A stretch of 64,000 nucleotides of DNA from Mycolicibacterium chubuense NBB4 (GCF_000266905.1 NC_018027.1:5022001-5086000), one strand, 5' to 3'; positions 10,844 to 20,080 are shown, numbered from the stretch's first letter. Notes: generated from the letters alone by a model not told the origin. A program made the numbers and translations.

Positions 10844-11001
10844 TTGGGGCGCTTCAAATAGGCGACGTGCTGCTCGCCCGTGGGGCCGGGCAGGACGGAC
10901 ACCAGCTCCCATCCGTCCTCGCCCCACTGGTCGAGGATCTGTTTGGTGGCGTGCGTCAGCAGCGGGACGGTGGCGTACTCCCAGCGGGTCGGTTCGCTCA
11001 T
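10840..11001 (-). CDS. Small DUF4177-type protein (Rv3678A-like)
   Basis: A 53-residue protein, MSEPTRWEYATVPLLTHATK onward, with the W-E-Y...QILDQWGEDGWELVSV signature of DUF4177 proteins. Function unknown. First gene of a three-gene operon with RidA and the MBL hydrolase, joined by 4-bp and 1-bp overlaps. It diverges from the ArsA-like gene, whose start is 48 bp away. Confidence 0.75.
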   Translation of the reverse strand: MSEPTRWEYATVPLLTHATKQILDQWGEDGWELVSVLPGPTGEQHVAYLKRPK

Positions 11002-11049
11002 GCGGCTGAGCTTATCCGCCGGCGATTCGGCCTTGGCTAGCATGCACTG

Positions 11050-12090
11050 GTGGCAACCACAACTCCTGGCGCACCGGACGACCCCAGGCCGGTCGGCTGG
11101 CCCTCACGGCTGACCGAGGCGCGGCTGCATTTCGTGACGGGCAAGGGCGGCACAGGCAAGTCGACGATCGCCGCGTCGCTGGCGCTGGCCCTGGCCGCGG
11201 GCGGCCGCAAGGTGCTGCTGGTGGAAGTCGAAGGGCGGCAAGGCATTGCGCAGCTCTTCGACGTGCCGCCGCTGCCTTACGAGGAGGTCAAGATCGCGAC
11301 GGCCGAAGGCGGCGGTCAGGTCAACGCGCTGGCGATCGACACCGAGGCCGCGTTCCTCGAGTACCTCGACATGTTCTACAACCTGGGGCTGGCGGGCCGG
11401 GCCATGCGCCGCATCGGTGCCGTGGAGTTCGCGACGACGATCGCGCCGGGCCTGCGCGACGTGCTGCTCACGGGCAAGATCAAAGAAATCGTGACCCGCA
11501 CCCCCAAAGAGGCCAAGGGCAAGTACGGCTACTACGACGCGGTCGTGGTGGACTCACCGCCCACCGGGCGCATCGCCCGCTTCCTCGACGTCACCAAGGC
11601 GGTGTCCGACCTCGCCAAGGGCGGCCCGGTGCACTCGCAGGCCGAGGGTGTCGTCAAGCTGCTGCACTCGGGTCTGACGGCCATCCATCTCGTCACGCTG
11701 CTCGAGGCGCTGCCGATCCAGGAGACGCTGGAGGCGATCGACGAACTGCGGGAGCTGAAGCTGCCGATCGGGTCGGTGATCGTCAACCGGAACATCCCCG
11801 CCTACCTGGCGCCCGACGATCTGGCGAAGGCCGCCGAGGGCGGCATCGACGCCGACGCGGTGCAGGCCGGCCTGAAGCAGGCCGGGATCACGTTGTCGGA
11901 CAAGGACTTCGCGGGTCTGCTGACCGAGACGATCCAGCACGCGACGCGCATCGCGGCGCGGGCCGAGAGCTCCGAACAGCTCGTCGAGGTCGACGTCGCG
12001 CGCCTCGAGTTGCCCGCACTGCCCGACGGGGTCGACCTGGGCAGCCTGTACGAATTGGCAGAAGCGCTCGCCCACCAGGGCGTGCGGTGA
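11050..12090 (+). CDS. ArsA/Get3-type ATPase, first subunit (Rv3679-like)
   Basis: A 346-residue P-loop ATPase of the ArsA/Get3 (SIMIBI) class. The deviant Walker A GKGGTGKST is at 31-39, and the switch-like DSPPTGRIARFLD and the A-loop NRNIPAYL are visible. It is a soluble ATPase expected to pair with the product of the next gene; no arsenite pump partner is nearby, so arsenic transport is unlikely. GTG start. A dispersed repeat lies in the 45-bp gap before the second subunit. Confidence 0.82.
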   Translation: MATTTPGAPDDPRPVGWPSRLTEARLHFVTGKGGTGKSTIAASLALALAAGGRKVLLVEVEGRQGIAQLFDVPPLPYEEVKIATAEGGGQVNALAIDTEAAFLEYLDMFYNLGLAGRAMRRIGAVEFATTIAPGLRDVLLTGKIKEIVTRTPKEAKGKYGYYDAVVVDSPPTGRIARFLDVTKAVSDLAKGGPVHSQAEGVVKLLHSGLTAIHLVTLLEALPIQETLEAIDELRELKLPIGSVIVNRNIPAYLAPDDLAKAAEGGIDADAVQAGLKQAGITLSDKDFAGLLTETIQHATRIAARAESSEQLVEVDVARLELPALPDGVDLGSLYELAEALAHQGVR

Positions 12091-12100
12091 CCGGAGGAGA

Positions 12101-12127
12101 CCGATGAGCGCTTGCGCGAAGAGGAGA
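12101..12127 (+). repeat. Dispersed GAGCGCTTGCGCGA repeat supplying a ribosome binding site
   Basis: CGATGAGCGCTTGCGCGAAG followed by AGGAGA, nearly identical to 62408-62433 and related to the tandem pair at 2445-2506. Its GAGGAGA end sits 8-9 nt before the ATG of the next gene and is the only evident Shine-Dalgarno there. Confidence 0.75.
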
Positions 12128-12135
12128 TGGCCCCG

Positions 12136-13260
12136 ATGAGCACCACCCCGCGGGCCCTGGACATGGCCTCGATCCTGCGCGACACCTCCAACCGCGTGGT
12201 GGTGTGCTGCGGCGCCGGAGGCGTCGGCAAGACCACGACCGCGGCGGCGATGGCATTGCGGGCCGCGGAGTACGGCCGCTGTGTGGTCGTGCTGACGATC
12301 GACCCCGCCAAGCGGCTGGCTCAGGCGTTGGGCATCCGGGACCTGGGCAACAGCCCGCAGCGGGTGCCGCTGGCGCCCGAGGTGACCGGTGAACTGCACG
12401 CGATGATGCTCGACATGCGCCGCACCTTCGACGAGATGGTGGTCCAGTACTCCGGATCGGAGCGCGCGGACGCGATTCTGGACAACCAGTTCTATCAGAC
12501 CGTGGCCACCTCTCTCGCCGGCACGCAGGAGTACATGGCCATGGAGAAGCTGGGACAGCTTCTGGCAGAGGACAAATGGGATCTGGTGGTGGTGGACACC
12601 CCACCGTCGCGCAACGCGCTGGACTTCCTCGACGCCCCGAAGCGGTTGGGCAGCTTCATGGACAGCCGGCTCTGGCGGCTGCTGCTGGCTCCGGGACGCG
12701 GGATCGGCCGGCTGGTCACCGGCGCGGTCGGGCTGGCGATGAAGGGCATGTCGACCATCCTCGGCTCCCAGATGCTCTCGGACGCAGCAGCTTTCGTGCA
12801 GTCGTTGGACGCCACGTTCGGCGGGTTCCGGGAGAAGGCGGACCGGACCTATGAACTGCTCAAGCGCCGGGGCACCCAGTTCGTCGTGGTGTCTGCGGCG
12901 GAGCCGGATGCGTTGCGGGAAGCGACGTTCTTCGTCGACCGGCTCTCGACGGAACACATGCCGCTGGCGGGGCTGATCCTCAACCGCACGCATCCGATGC
13001 TGTGCGGGTTGCATGGCGACAAAGCGGCCGAGGCCGCCGACGAGTTGGCGACGAGCGATCCCGACTCGGTGGCGGTCGCTGCGCTGCGGATCCACGCAGA
13101 CCGGGCGTCGACGGCCAAGCGGGAGGTGCGGCTGCTGTCGCGCTTCACCGGCGCCAACCCGACGGTGCCGATCGTGGGGGTGCCGTCGCTGCCGTTCGAC
13201 GTGTCCGATCTCGACGCCCTGCGGGCGATCGCGGACCAGATCACCGGCGAGGCTGCCTGA
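12136..13260 (+). CDS. ArsA/Get3-type ATPase, second subunit (Rv3680-like)
   Basis: A 374-residue paralogue of the preceding ATPase with deviant Walker [10 protein letters not shown] at 26-34, switch motif [13 protein letters not shown] and A-loop LNRTHPML. A two-gene ArsA pair at this locus is usual in mycobacteria, and a heteromeric complex is likely. The ATG at 12136 (MSTTPRAL) is chosen over a start 24 nt upstream because that codon lies inside a dispersed repeat which instead provides GAGGAGA as ribosome binding site. Convergent with whiB4. Confidence 0.82.
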   Translation: MSTTPRALDMASILRDTSNRVVVCCGAGGVGKTTTAAAMALRAAEYGRCVVVLTIDPAKRLAQALGIRDLGNSPQRVPLAPEVTGELHAMMLDMRRTFDEMVVQYSGSERADAILDNQFYQTVATSLAGTQEYMAMEKLGQLLAEDKWDLVVVDTPPSRNALDFLDAPKRLGSFMDSRLWRLLLAPGRGIGRLVTGAVGLAMKGMSTILGSQMLSDAAAFVQSLDATFGGFREKADRTYELLKRRGTQFVVVSAAEPDALREATFFVDRLSTEHMPLAGLILNRTHPMLCGLHGDKAAEAADELATSDPDSVAVAALRIHADRASTAKREVRLLSRFTGANPTVPIVGVPSLPFDVSDLDALRAIADQITGEAA

Positions 13261-13315
13261 GCGTCAGCAGCGGCAAATTGGCGGCCGCGTCACGCGGGAA
13301 CGGTTCCGAGGCGAC

Positions 13316-13672
13316 TCAGCCGGCGGTGCGGTGTTTGCGCTGGGCGGCGAAGAAGTCCGACCAGGAGACGACCTCCGGGTGCTGCTTGAGCAGGGCGCGG
13401 CGCTGACGCTCGGTCATGCCACCCCACACTCCGAACTCGACGCGGTTGTCCAGTGCGTCGGCGCCGCACTCGGCGATCACCGGGCAGTGCCTGCAGATGA
13501 CGGCGGCTTTGCGCTGAGCGGCGCCACGGACGAACAGTTCGTCCGGGTCCGTCTGGCGACACCGCGCCTGTGAAACCCACGCAATACGGGCCTCGGCCTC
13601 CGCGCCGTGCAGAATGGACTGGCCGGACGGATTGACGGTGGTCCTGCGAGCGGCGGGCTTAGTCCCTGACAC
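13316..13672 (-). CDS. whiB4: Redox-sensing iron-sulfur regulator WhiB4
   Basis: A 118-residue WhiB protein, the same length as the M. tuberculosis one. The cluster-binding cysteines are Cys38, Cys60, Cys63 and Cys69 (ARC...CRHCPVIAEC), followed by the family turn GVWGGMT and a basic tail (RKHRTAG). WhiB proteins bind O2- and NO-sensitive [4Fe-4S] clusters and act with the primary sigma factor or on DNA. The GTG at 13672 has AAGGGG 8 nt upstream; the longer frame to 13801 is not supported. A CRP-like site lies about 100 bp upstream. Confidence 0.93.
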   Translation of the reverse strand: MSGTKPAARRTTVNPSGQSILHGAEAEARIAWVSQARCRQTDPDELFVRGAAQRKAAVICRHCPVIAECGADALDNRVEFGVWGGMTERQRRALLKQHPEVVSWSDFFAAQRKHRTAG

Positions 13673-13773
13673 CAGCGATCCCCTTCGTTCTGGCCGCGCC
13701 CCGACAACGCAGACGACTGAAACACCGACGCCGATCGACCGAGTGCGATCTACGCCACACTGCGAGGGCCAGG

Positions 13774-13789
13774 TGTGACCTGTATCGCA
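13774..13789. promoter_or_regulatory. CRP-like site upstream of whiB4
   Basis: TGTGA-CCTGTA-TCGCA matches 9 of 10 conserved positions of TGTGA-N6-TCACA, flanked by G and C as in the longer consensus. It lies 102 bp before the whiB4 start and 181 bp before ponA2, so either gene could be affected. Confidence 0.35.
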
Positions 13790-13806
13790 CTGTGCGCTCA
13801 ATTTAG

Positions 13807-13850
13807 GTGGTCACAGGCGTTCTGCGCAATACGTTCGTGACCACTTTTTT
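13807..13850 (+). other. Inverted repeat followed by six T
   Basis: GTGGTCAC (13807-13814) and GTGACCAC (13837-13844) are perfect inverted arms 22 nt apart, followed directly by TTTTTT. It looks like a terminator on the + strand, yet no + strand gene ends here. It may end an unannotated short transcript or serve as an operator pair in the whiB4-ponA2 gap. Confidence 0.4.
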
Positions 13851-13957
13851 GGGACGACCGTGCCGTCAACGCGCTACAGTGCCCGACCCAGGCATTTGGC
13901 ACGCGGTGTCAAATGCCGTCGGCGCTGCTCCTACGAGGACGGGTTGGATCTCGTCGC

Positions 13958-13963
13958 TACTCT
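13958..13963 (+). promoter_or_regulatory. Leaderless -10 box of ponA2
   Basis: TACTCT ends 6 nt before the ATG at 13970, so the transcript would begin at the start codon. No Shine-Dalgarno is present. Confidence 0.5.
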
Positions 13964-13969
13964 GTACGC

Positions 13970-16438
13970 ATGCCGGAGCACCCCCCGACGTCGCCGACGG
14001 AGCCACCACCCCGCTCGGTGACGGTCATCAAGCTCGCCTGGTGTGTGTTGCTGGCCAGCGTCGTCGCCGCCGGGTTGATGTTCCCGGTGGTCGGTGGAAT
14101 CGGGCTGATGTCCAACCGCGCCTCCGATGTCGTTGCCAACGGATCGGCGCAGCTCGTCGAGGGCGAGGTCCCCCAGGTGTCGACGATGGTCGACGCGAAG
14201 GGCAACGTCATCGCGTGGCTGTATTCGCAGCGGCGCTTCGAGGTGCCCAGCGACCAGATCGCCAACACCATGAAGCTGGCGATCGTCTCGATCGAGGACA
14301 AGAGGTTTGCCGAGCACAACGGCGTGGACTGGCAGGGCACGCTGACCGGGCTCTCGGGCTATCTGTCGGGCAACCTCGACACTCGCGGCGGGTCGACGAT
14401 CGAACAGCAGTACGTCAAGAACTATCAGCTCCTCGTCCTCGCGCAGACCGACGCCGAGAAGCGGGCCGCGATCGAGACCACGCCGGCGCGCAAGCTGCGC
14501 GAGATCCGCATGGCGCTGACGCTGGACAAGACCTTCACCAAGTCCGAGATCCTGACGCGCTATCTGAACCTGGTGTCGTTCGGCAACGGCGCGTTCGGCG
14601 TGCAGGACGCCGCGCAGACGTACTTCGGCATCAACGCCTCCGAGCTGAACTGGCAGCAGGCAGCGCTGCTGGCCGGCATGGTGCAGTCGACCAGCACGCT
14701 CAACCCGTACACGAACCCCGACGGCGCGCTGGCCCGGCGCAACCTGGTGCTCGACACCATGATCGAGAACCTCCCCGAACACGCCGACGAGCTCCGGGCG
14801 GCCCGTCAGCAGCCGCTGGGCGTCCTGCCGCAGCCCAAGGAGCTGCCGCGCGGCTGCATCGCCGCCGGGGACCGCGCGTTCTTCTGCGACTACGCGCTGG
14901 ACTACCTCGCCCGCGCCGGCATCAGCAAGGACCAGGTCGCCAAGGGCGGTTACCTGATCAAGACCACGCTGGACCCCGACGTGCAGAACACGGTGAAGTC
15001 GGCGATCACCAGCTTCGCCAGCCCCGATCTGCCGGGCGTGGCCAGCGTGATGAACGTGATCAGGCCGGGCAAGGACTCGCACCCGGTCCTCGCCATGGCC
15101 AGCAACCGCACCTACGGTCTCAACCTCGACGCCGGCGAGACGATGCAGCCTCAGCCGTTCTCGCTGGTCGGCGACGGTGCGGGCTCGATCTTCAAGATCT
15201 TCACCACGGCCGCGGCCCTGGACATGGGGATGGGGATCAACGCCACGCTGCCGGTGCCGGGCCGGTTCGAGGCCAAGGGGCTGGGCAGCGGCGGCGCGAA
15301 GGGCTGCCCGCCGGCGACGTGGTGCGTGCAGAACGCGGGCAGCTACAAGGGCTCGATGGACGTCACCGAGGCGCTGGCGACGTCCCCGAACACCGCGTTC
15401 GCGAAGCTGATCTCCCAGATCGGGGTGCCGCGCACCGTCGACATGGCGATCAAACTGGGGCTGCGGTCCTACGCCCTGCCGGGTACGGCTCGCGACTACG
15501 ACCCGAACAGCAACGAGAGTCTCGCCGACTTCATCAAGCGCCAGAACATCGGCTCCTTCACCCTGGGCCCGGTGGAGGTCAACGACCTGGAGCTGTCCAA
15601 CGTCGCGGCCACGCTGGCCTCCGGCGGCACGTGGTGCCCGCCGAACCCGATCGACAAGGTCGTCGACCGGCACGGCGAGGAAGTATCGGTGACCACCGAG
15701 ACGTGCGAGCAGGTCGTGCCTGAGGGGTTGGCCAACACACTGGCCAACGCGCTGAGCCACGACGACCAGGGCAACGGCACCGCGGCGGGCGCCGCGGGTT
15801 CGGTCGGCTGGAACCTGCCGCTGTCGAGCAAGACGGGGACCACCGAGACGCACCGTTCGTCGGGGTTCCTCGGCTTCACCAACCACTTCGCCGCGGCCAA
15901 CTACATCTTCGACGACTCGAATTCGCCGGGTGAGCTGTGCTCGTTCCCGCTGCGCCAGTGCGGGGACGGGAACCTGTTCGGCGGCAACGAGCCCGCCCGG
16001 ACCTGGTTCGCCGCGATGAAGCCGTTGACCGCACCGTTCACCGACGTGACGCTGCCCCCGACCGATCCCCGCTACGTCGACGGCGCTCCCGGCTCGCGGG
16101 TGCCGAGCGTGTCGGGGATGGACCAGGACACCGCCCGCAAGCGGCTGCGCGAGGCCGGCTTCCAGGTCGCCGATCAGGCGACGCCGGTGAACAGCAGTTC
16201 GGACTACGGCACCGTCGTCGGCACCACACCGAGCGGTGCGACCGTCCCGGGCTCGATCATCACGATCCAGATCTCCAACGGCATCGCGCCCGCGCCGCCG
16301 CCCCCTCCGCCCAGCGCAGCCATCCCCGGCGGCCCACCGCCGCAGGTCGGTTCGACGGTGATCCAGATCCCCGGCCTGCCGCCGATCACCGTCCCGGTGC
16401 TCGGCCCGCCGCCGCCCGCGCCGCCGCCACCACCCTGA
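13970..16438 (+). CDS. ponA2: Bifunctional class A penicillin-binding protein PonA2
   Basis: An 822-residue peptidoglycan synthase. One membrane helix (about 21-45) precedes a GT51 glycosyltransferase domain (catalytic Glu109 in EDKRFAEH, then GGSTIEQQYVKN) and a transpeptidase domain with SIFK (Ser406, Lys409), SPN and SKTGTTE (Lys621). One PASTA domain follows (about 705-770, VPSVSGMDQDTARKRL), then a Pro-rich tail. It polymerises and cross-links murein outside the membrane. The ATG at 13970 follows a leaderless -10 box; an upstream frame from 13913 is not needed. Confidence 0.95.
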   Translation: MPEHPPTSPTEPPPRSVTVIKLAWCVLLASVVAAGLMFPVVGGIGLMSNRASDVVANGSAQLVEGEVPQVSTMVDAKGNVIAWLYSQRRFEVPSDQIANTMKLAIVSIEDKRFAEHNGVDWQGTLTGLSGYLSGNLDTRGGSTIEQQYVKNYQLLVLAQTDAEKRAAIETTPARKLREIRMALTLDKTFTKSEILTRYLNLVSFGNGAFGVQDAAQTYFGINASELNWQQAALLAGMVQSTSTLNPYTNPDGALARRNLVLDTMIENLPEHADELRAARQQPLGVLPQPKELPRGCIAAGDRAFFCDYALDYLARAGISKDQVAKGGYLIKTTLDPDVQNTVKSAITSFASPDLPGVASVMNVIRPGKDSHPVLAMASNRTYGLNLDAGETMQPQPFSLVGDGAGSIFKIFTTAAALDMGMGINATLPVPGRFEAKGLGSGGAKGCPPATWCVQNAGSYKGSMDVTEALATSPNTAFAKLISQIGVPRTVDMAIKLGLRSYALPGTARDYDPNSNESLADFIKRQNIGSFTLGPVEVNDLELSNVAATLASGGTWCPPNPIDKVVDRHGEEVSVTTETCEQVVPEGLANTLANALSHDDQGNGTAAGAAGSVGWNLPLSSKTGTTETHRSSGFLGFTNHFAAANYIFDDSNSPGELCSFPLRQCGDGNLFGGNEPARTWFAAMKPLTAPFTDVTLPPTDPRYVDGAPGSRVPSVSGMDQDTARKRLREAGFQVADQATPVNSSSDYGTVVGTTPSGATVPGSIITIQISNGIAPAPPPPPPSAAIPGGPPPQVGSTVIQIPGLPPITVPVLGPPPPAPPPPP

Positions 16439-16472
16439 TCGGCGACGGCCGGTGGGTCACAGGGAGGGGCAG

Positions 16473-16478
16473 TAAACT
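16473..16478 (+). promoter_or_regulatory. Leaderless -10 box of the metallophosphoesterase gene
   Basis: TAAACT ends 6 nt before the ATG at 16485, giving the gene its own leaderless promoter 46 bp after ponA2. Confidence 0.5.
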
Positions 16479-16484
16479 GGACCG

Positions 16485-17450
16485 ATGCCTGACGCTTCAC
16501 CGGGATCGATCCTGAAGACCACCGCCGCCGTCTCGCTCGGCACTCTCGTCGCGGGGATCGGATACGCCTCGCTGATCGAGCGCAACGCCTTCGTGCTCCG
16601 TGAGGCGACCATGCCGGTGCTCTCCCCCGGCTCGTCGCCGCTGAAGGTGCTGCACATCAGCGACATCCACATGCGCCCGGGCCAGCGCCGCAAGCAGGCG
16701 TGGCTGCGCGACCTGGCGCGGTGGGAGCCCGACCTGGTGGTGAACACGGGCGACAATCTTGCCCACCCCAAGGCCGTGCCCGCCGTCGTGCAGGCGCTCG
16801 GAGACCTGCTGTCGATCCCCGGCGTGTTCGTGTTCGGCAGCAACGACTACTTCGCGCCGAGGCTGAAGAACCCGGCGAACTACCTGACCAATCCGGGTCA
16901 CCGGATCCACGGCGAGCCACTGCCCTGGCAGGACCTGCGAGCGGCGTTCACCGAGCGCGGCTGGCTGGACATGACGCACACGCGGCGGGAGTTCGAGGTC
17001 GCCGGTCTGCACATCGCCGCGGCCGGCGTCGACGACCCGCACCTGTCGCGGGACCGCTACGCCACCATCGCCGGGCCGGCCAGCCCGGCCGCGAACCTCA
17101 CGCTCGGACTGACGCACTCGCCGGAACCACGGGTGCTGGACCGCTTCGCCGCCGACGGCTATCAGCTCGTCATGGCGGGCCACACCCACGGCGGGCAGCT
17201 GTGCCTGCCGTTCTACGGCGCCATCGTCACCAACTGCGATCTGGACCGCTCCCGCGTGAAGGGGCCGTCGCGCTGGGGCGCGCACACCCAGCTGCATGTG
17301 TCGGCCGGGATCGGCACCTCGCCGTTCGCCCCGCTGCGGTTCTGCTGCCGTCCCGAGGCGACGCTGCTCACGCTCGTCGCCGCCCCGACCGGCGGCTCGG
17401 ACGTCGGCTCGCAGTCCGGGCAGTCGCATCCGACCGTTTCGGCCCGGTGA
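16485..17450 (+). CDS. Membrane-associated metallophosphoesterase (Rv3683-like)
   Basis: A 321-residue calcineurin-like phosphoesterase. An N-terminal hydrophobic segment (about 12-28) may anchor it. The metal-binding blocks are all present: [22 protein letters not shown] (in place of GNHD), LTHSPEP and AGHTHGGQ. It belongs to the YkuE-like branch that acts on phosphoesters at the membrane; the substrate is unknown. The stop overlaps the next start by 4 bp (GTGA), coupling it to the cysteine-synthase-like gene. Confidence 0.8.
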   Translation: MPDASPGSILKTTAAVSLGTLVAGIGYASLIERNAFVLREATMPVLSPGSSPLKVLHISDIHMRPGQRRKQAWLRDLARWEPDLVVNTGDNLAHPKAVPAVVQALGDLLSIPGVFVFGSNDYFAPRLKNPANYLTNPGHRIHGEPLPWQDLRAAFTERGWLDMTHTRREFEVAGLHIAAAGVDDPHLSRDRYATIAGPASPAANLTLGLTHSPEPRVLDRFAADGYQLVMAGHTHGGQLCLPFYGAIVTNCDLDRSRVKGPSRWGAHTQLHVSAGIGTSPFAPLRFCCRPEATLLTLVAAPTGGSDVGSQSGQSHPTVSAR

Positions 17451-18553
17451 CCCCGACGGGTACCTCCGACTGCTGTCGTCAGTCGCGCTCGTGGGTGGAC
17501 AACGCGGTCCGGCTGATCGAGACCGACGCCCGGCGCAGCGCCGACACCCACCTGCTGCGGTACCCCCTGCCGGCGAGCTGGTCGACCGACTGCGATCTCG
17601 CGCTGTATCTGAAGGACGAGACCACCCACATCACCGGCAGCCTCAAGCACCGGCTGGCGCGCTCGCTGTTCCTGTACGCGCTGTGCAACGGGTGGATCGG
17701 TGAGGGCACCACCGTCATCGAGGCTTCGTCGGGCTCCACGGCGGTGTCCGAGGCGTACTTCGCGGCGATGCTCGGGTTGCCGTTCATCGCGGTGATGCCC
17801 GCGTCGACGAGCACCACGAAGATCAAGCTGATCGAATCCCAGGGCGGCCGTTGCCATTTCGTCACCGAAGCGGCACAGGTGTACGCCGAGGCGCAGCGGC
17901 TGGCCGAGGAGACCGGCGGGCACTACCTGGACCAGTTCACCAATGCCGAACGGGCCACCGACTGGCGCGGCAACAACAACATCGCGGAATCGATCTTCGA
18001 TCAGATGGCCATGGAGACGCATCCGATACCGACGTGGATCGTCGTGGGCGCGGGAACCGGGGGCACCAGCGCGACGATCGGCCGCTACATCCGCTACCGC
18101 AGGCACGCCACACGTCTCTGTGTGGTCGACCCGGAGAACTCGGCGTTCTACCCGTCGTACGTCAACGGGGATCCGGACGTGGTGACGGGCCTGTCGTCGC
18201 GCATCGAGGGCATCGGGCGGCCCCGGGTGGAGCCGTCATTCCTGCCGGGCGTCGTCGACCGGATGGTGACGGTGCCCGATGCCGCGTCGATCGCGGCGGC
18301 TCATCACGTCAGCCGGGTGATCGGGCGCCGGGTGGGGCCGTCGACGGGGACGAACATCTGGGGGGCGTTCGGTTTGCTGGCCGAGATGGCCGCGCAGGGG
18401 CGCAGTGGCTCGGTGGTCACGCTGCTGGCCGACGGCGGGGACCGCTACGCCGAGACCTACTTCTGCGAGGAGTGGCTGACCAGCCACGGCCTGGACCCCT
18501 CGGAGCCGGCCGAGGTCCTGGCCGGCTTCGAACGGTCCGCACGCTGGCCCTGA
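17447..18553 (+). CDS. PLP-dependent cysteine-synthase-like protein (Rv3684-like)
   Basis: A 368-residue fold-type II PLP enzyme. Lys67 in ITGSLKHR is the expected Schiff-base lysine. SGSTAVSEA binds the substrate carboxylate and GAGTGGTSA the cofactor phosphate. It differs from CysK/CysM in its long [16 protein letters not shown] segment, so a true O-acetylserine sulfhydrylase role is not certain. The GTG at 17447 overlaps the previous stop. The 3' end overlaps a possible antisense small membrane gene. Confidence 0.75.
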   Translation: MTPTGTSDCCRQSRSWVDNAVRLIETDARRSADTHLLRYPLPASWSTDCDLALYLKDETTHITGSLKHRLARSLFLYALCNGWIGEGTTVIEASSGSTAVSEAYFAAMLGLPFIAVMPASTSTTKIKLIESQGGRCHFVTEAAQVYAEAQRLAEETGGHYLDQFTNAERATDWRGNNNIAESIFDQMAMETHPIPTWIVVGAGTGGTSATIGRYIRYRRHATRLCVVDPENSAFYPSYVNGDPDVVTGLSSRIEGIGRPRVEPSFLPGVVDRMVTVPDAASIAAAHHVSRVIGRRVGPSTGTNIWGAFGLLAEMAAQGRSGSVVTLLADGGDRYAETYFCEEWLTSHGLDPSEPAEVLAGFERSARWP

Positions 18554-18648
18554 TCGTCGCGCCTGAGCGGTCCGTCGGAGGTCAGGAAGAGCCACAATGC
18601 CGCAAGCGCAAAGAAGCCCAGGTAGATCGATGCGCCCAGCCCAGTCAT
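18457..18648 (-). CDS. Possible small single-span membrane protein
   Basis: A 63-codon frame starting at ATG 18648, preceded by GAGAGG at 6-nt spacing. The first part, [20 protein letters not shown], is a convincing membrane helix followed by an acidic/basic soluble stretch. The last 32 codons lie antisense to the cysteine-synthase-like gene, so only the N-terminal half is independent evidence. Unknown function. Confidence 0.4.
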   Translation of the reverse strand: MTGLGASIYLGFFALAALWLFLTSDGPLRRDDQGQRADRSKPARTSAGSEGSRPWLVSHSSQK

Positions 18649-18803
18649 GTCACGCCTCTCTCGTCGACGAGATCTCGTCGTCATTGTCGGTCACCCTGCA
18701 CAACGCATCCGGCATCCCCGATGCTTCCCGCAGGGCGTGTCGCGGGGCCCGGAGGCGTTTGGCTTCAACCGCGGTCGGTGCGATACGCTGTCGTGGCTTC
18801 ACG

Positions 18804-18877
18804 CGGGGTGTGGCGCAGCTTGGTAGCGTGCTTCGTTCGGGACGAAGAGGTCGTGGGTTCGAATCCCGCCACCCCGA
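18804..18877 (+). tRNA. tRNA-Pro (anticodon CGG)
   Basis: A 74-nt cloverleaf. Acceptor arms are CGGGGTG and CACCCCG; the anticodon stem CTTCG/CGAAG closes the loop TTCGGGA with anticodon CGG; the T-arm is GTGGG-TTCGAAT-CCCGC; the discriminator base is A and CCA is not encoded. A tRNA-Pro at this place matches the syntenic M. tuberculosis region. Confidence 0.95.
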
Positions 18878-18891
18878 CTCGTGTGAGAGTG

Positions 18892-18926
18892 AAACGCCCA
18901 GACCGGCACATCGGTTTGGGCGTTTT
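18892..18926 (+). terminator. Intrinsic terminator after tRNA-Pro
   Basis: AAACGCCCA and TGGGCGTTTT pair to form a strong stem, extended inside by ACCG/CGGT, and end in TTTT. It lies 15 nt after the tRNA. Confidence 0.85.
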
Positions 18927-18961
18927 CTGTTCCCAGCAGCCGAACGAGAAGGGCATCCCCG

Positions 18962-19888
18962 GTGACGAGGTCGCAGACTCGGGTTGCCCTCGACGGCGAC
19001 CACCGGCTGCGGCGCGCCCGGCACCAGTGGACGGCCGTGTTGATCGCCGCTGTGCTGTTCGGCATCGCGGTCTACCTGCTGGCCGTGCAGACCACCACGG
19101 GTCAGCGACTGGAAGACGCGGCCCTGCGTGGCGCCGACCAGGTGGACCCGGAGTTGCATCGGGCCGCGCTGCACGCATTTCACACCATCACGCTGACCTC
19201 ACAGCTGGTCGCCACGGTGATCGTCGGCGTGATCGGCTTGCTGCGACGCCAGGTGTGGCTGGCGGTCGCCGGAGTGGGCATCATCCTCGGCGGCCAGGCG
19301 ATCACCCAGCTGTTGAAGTTTCATGTGCTGTCGCGCCCCGACCTCGTCGCGGTCGGCGGGAAGTACGCCGAGAACACGCTGCCCAGCGGACACACCACCG
19401 CGGCGATGTGCCTGCTGTTCGCGACGCTGATCGTGATGCCCTACCGCTTTCGCGGCGTCGCGATGTTCGTCACCCTCACCTGGGCGGTGGGCATCGGCGC
19501 CTACACCGTCATCATTCAGGCTCACCGGCTCTCGGACACGCTGGCCGGCAACGCGGTGGCGTTGGTCGTGGCCTGTACCGCTGCCCAACTGCTCGCCTGG
19601 ACCGGCCGGATCCGCGCTGTGGTGTCGCCGAGTCCCGGGCGATACACCCTACGGACCGTGTTCGTCGTGGTAGTCGGTGTCATGGGCGCCGCGAGCTTGG
19701 CGCTGGGCGCCGTGCAGATGCTGCACGCGGCCGCCGCCTACGTCAACGACGAGCCGACGGCGTGGCGACTGTTCCTCAGTTCGCAGTGGCTGGCCGCCGC
19801 GGGGTCGATCGGTGCGGCCCTGTTGTTCTGGTGGACCTGGTACCGACTGGAGACCAAACGCCGCCACGACCCCGTGGCCATGCGCTGA
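18962..19888 (+). CDS. PAP2-family membrane phosphatase
   Basis: A 308-residue protein with about seven membrane helices and the PAP2 motifs KFHVLSRPD, PSGHTTAAM and HRLSDTLAG, in order. Such enzymes dephosphorylate lipid or polyprenyl phosphates at the membrane. An extra pair of helices at the C-terminus (about 225-290) is outside the core. GTG start. It sits right after the tRNA-Pro terminator, so it should have its own promoter, which I do not see clearly. Confidence 0.8.
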   Translation: MTRSQTRVALDGDHRLRRARHQWTAVLIAAVLFGIAVYLLAVQTTTGQRLEDAALRGADQVDPELHRAALHAFHTITLTSQLVATVIVGVIGLLRRQVWLAVAGVGIILGGQAITQLLKFHVLSRPDLVAVGGKYAENTLPSGHTTAAMCLLFATLIVMPYRFRGVAMFVTLTWAVGIGAYTVIIQAHRLSDTLAGNAVALVVACTAAQLLAWTGRIRAVVSPSPGRYTLRTVFVVVVGVMGAASLALGAVQMLHAAAAYVNDEPTAWRLFLSSQWLAAAGSIGAALLFWWTWYRLETKRRHDPVAMR

Positions 19889-19914
19889 CGTGGGCCCTCA
19901 GGAGAAACAGGCCG

Positions 19915-19939
19915 CCGGCCTTTGATGTCAGTCGGCCGG
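19915..19939. terminator. Candidate bidirectional terminator hairpin
   Basis: CCGGCC and GGCCGG pair across a 13-nt loop between two convergent genes (PAP2 phosphatase and a small acidic protein). A smaller hairpin AGGCC-GCC-GGCCT followed by TTT overlaps it. Confidence 0.4.
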
Positions 19940-19941
19940 AT

Positions 19942-20070
19942 TCAGGCGGTCGGTTCGCCGGTGTCCTTGTCCACATCGGGGGTTTCGGCGTCCGCATCCT
20001 TCTCGGTGTCGGTTTCCTCGGATGCCGTCGACGTCTTCTCGTCGTCGTAGATTCCTTTACCGCGAGTCAT
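19942..20070 (-). CDS. Small acidic conserved-type protein, 42 residues
   Basis: ATG at 20070 to TGA at 19942 gives MTRGKGIYDDEKTSTASEET and a further 22 residues rich in Asp, Glu and Thr. The upstream AGAGGAA has good spacing to the ATG. It is strongly acidic with a short basic start and probably disordered. Function unknown. It lies between PAP2 and the F420-type oxidoreductase, whose stop codon is 10 bp upstream, so the two may be co-transcribed. Confidence 0.6.
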   Translation of the reverse strand: MTRGKGIYDDEKTSTASEETDTEKDADAETPDVDKDTGEPTA

Positions 20071-20080
20071 CGGATTCCTC

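Noticed and set aside
13673..13801. Longer WhiB4 N-terminus
   Set aside because: GTG 13672 gives exactly the usual 118 residues with a good Shine-Dalgarno; the extension is Arg/Val-rich and unlike WhiB proteins.
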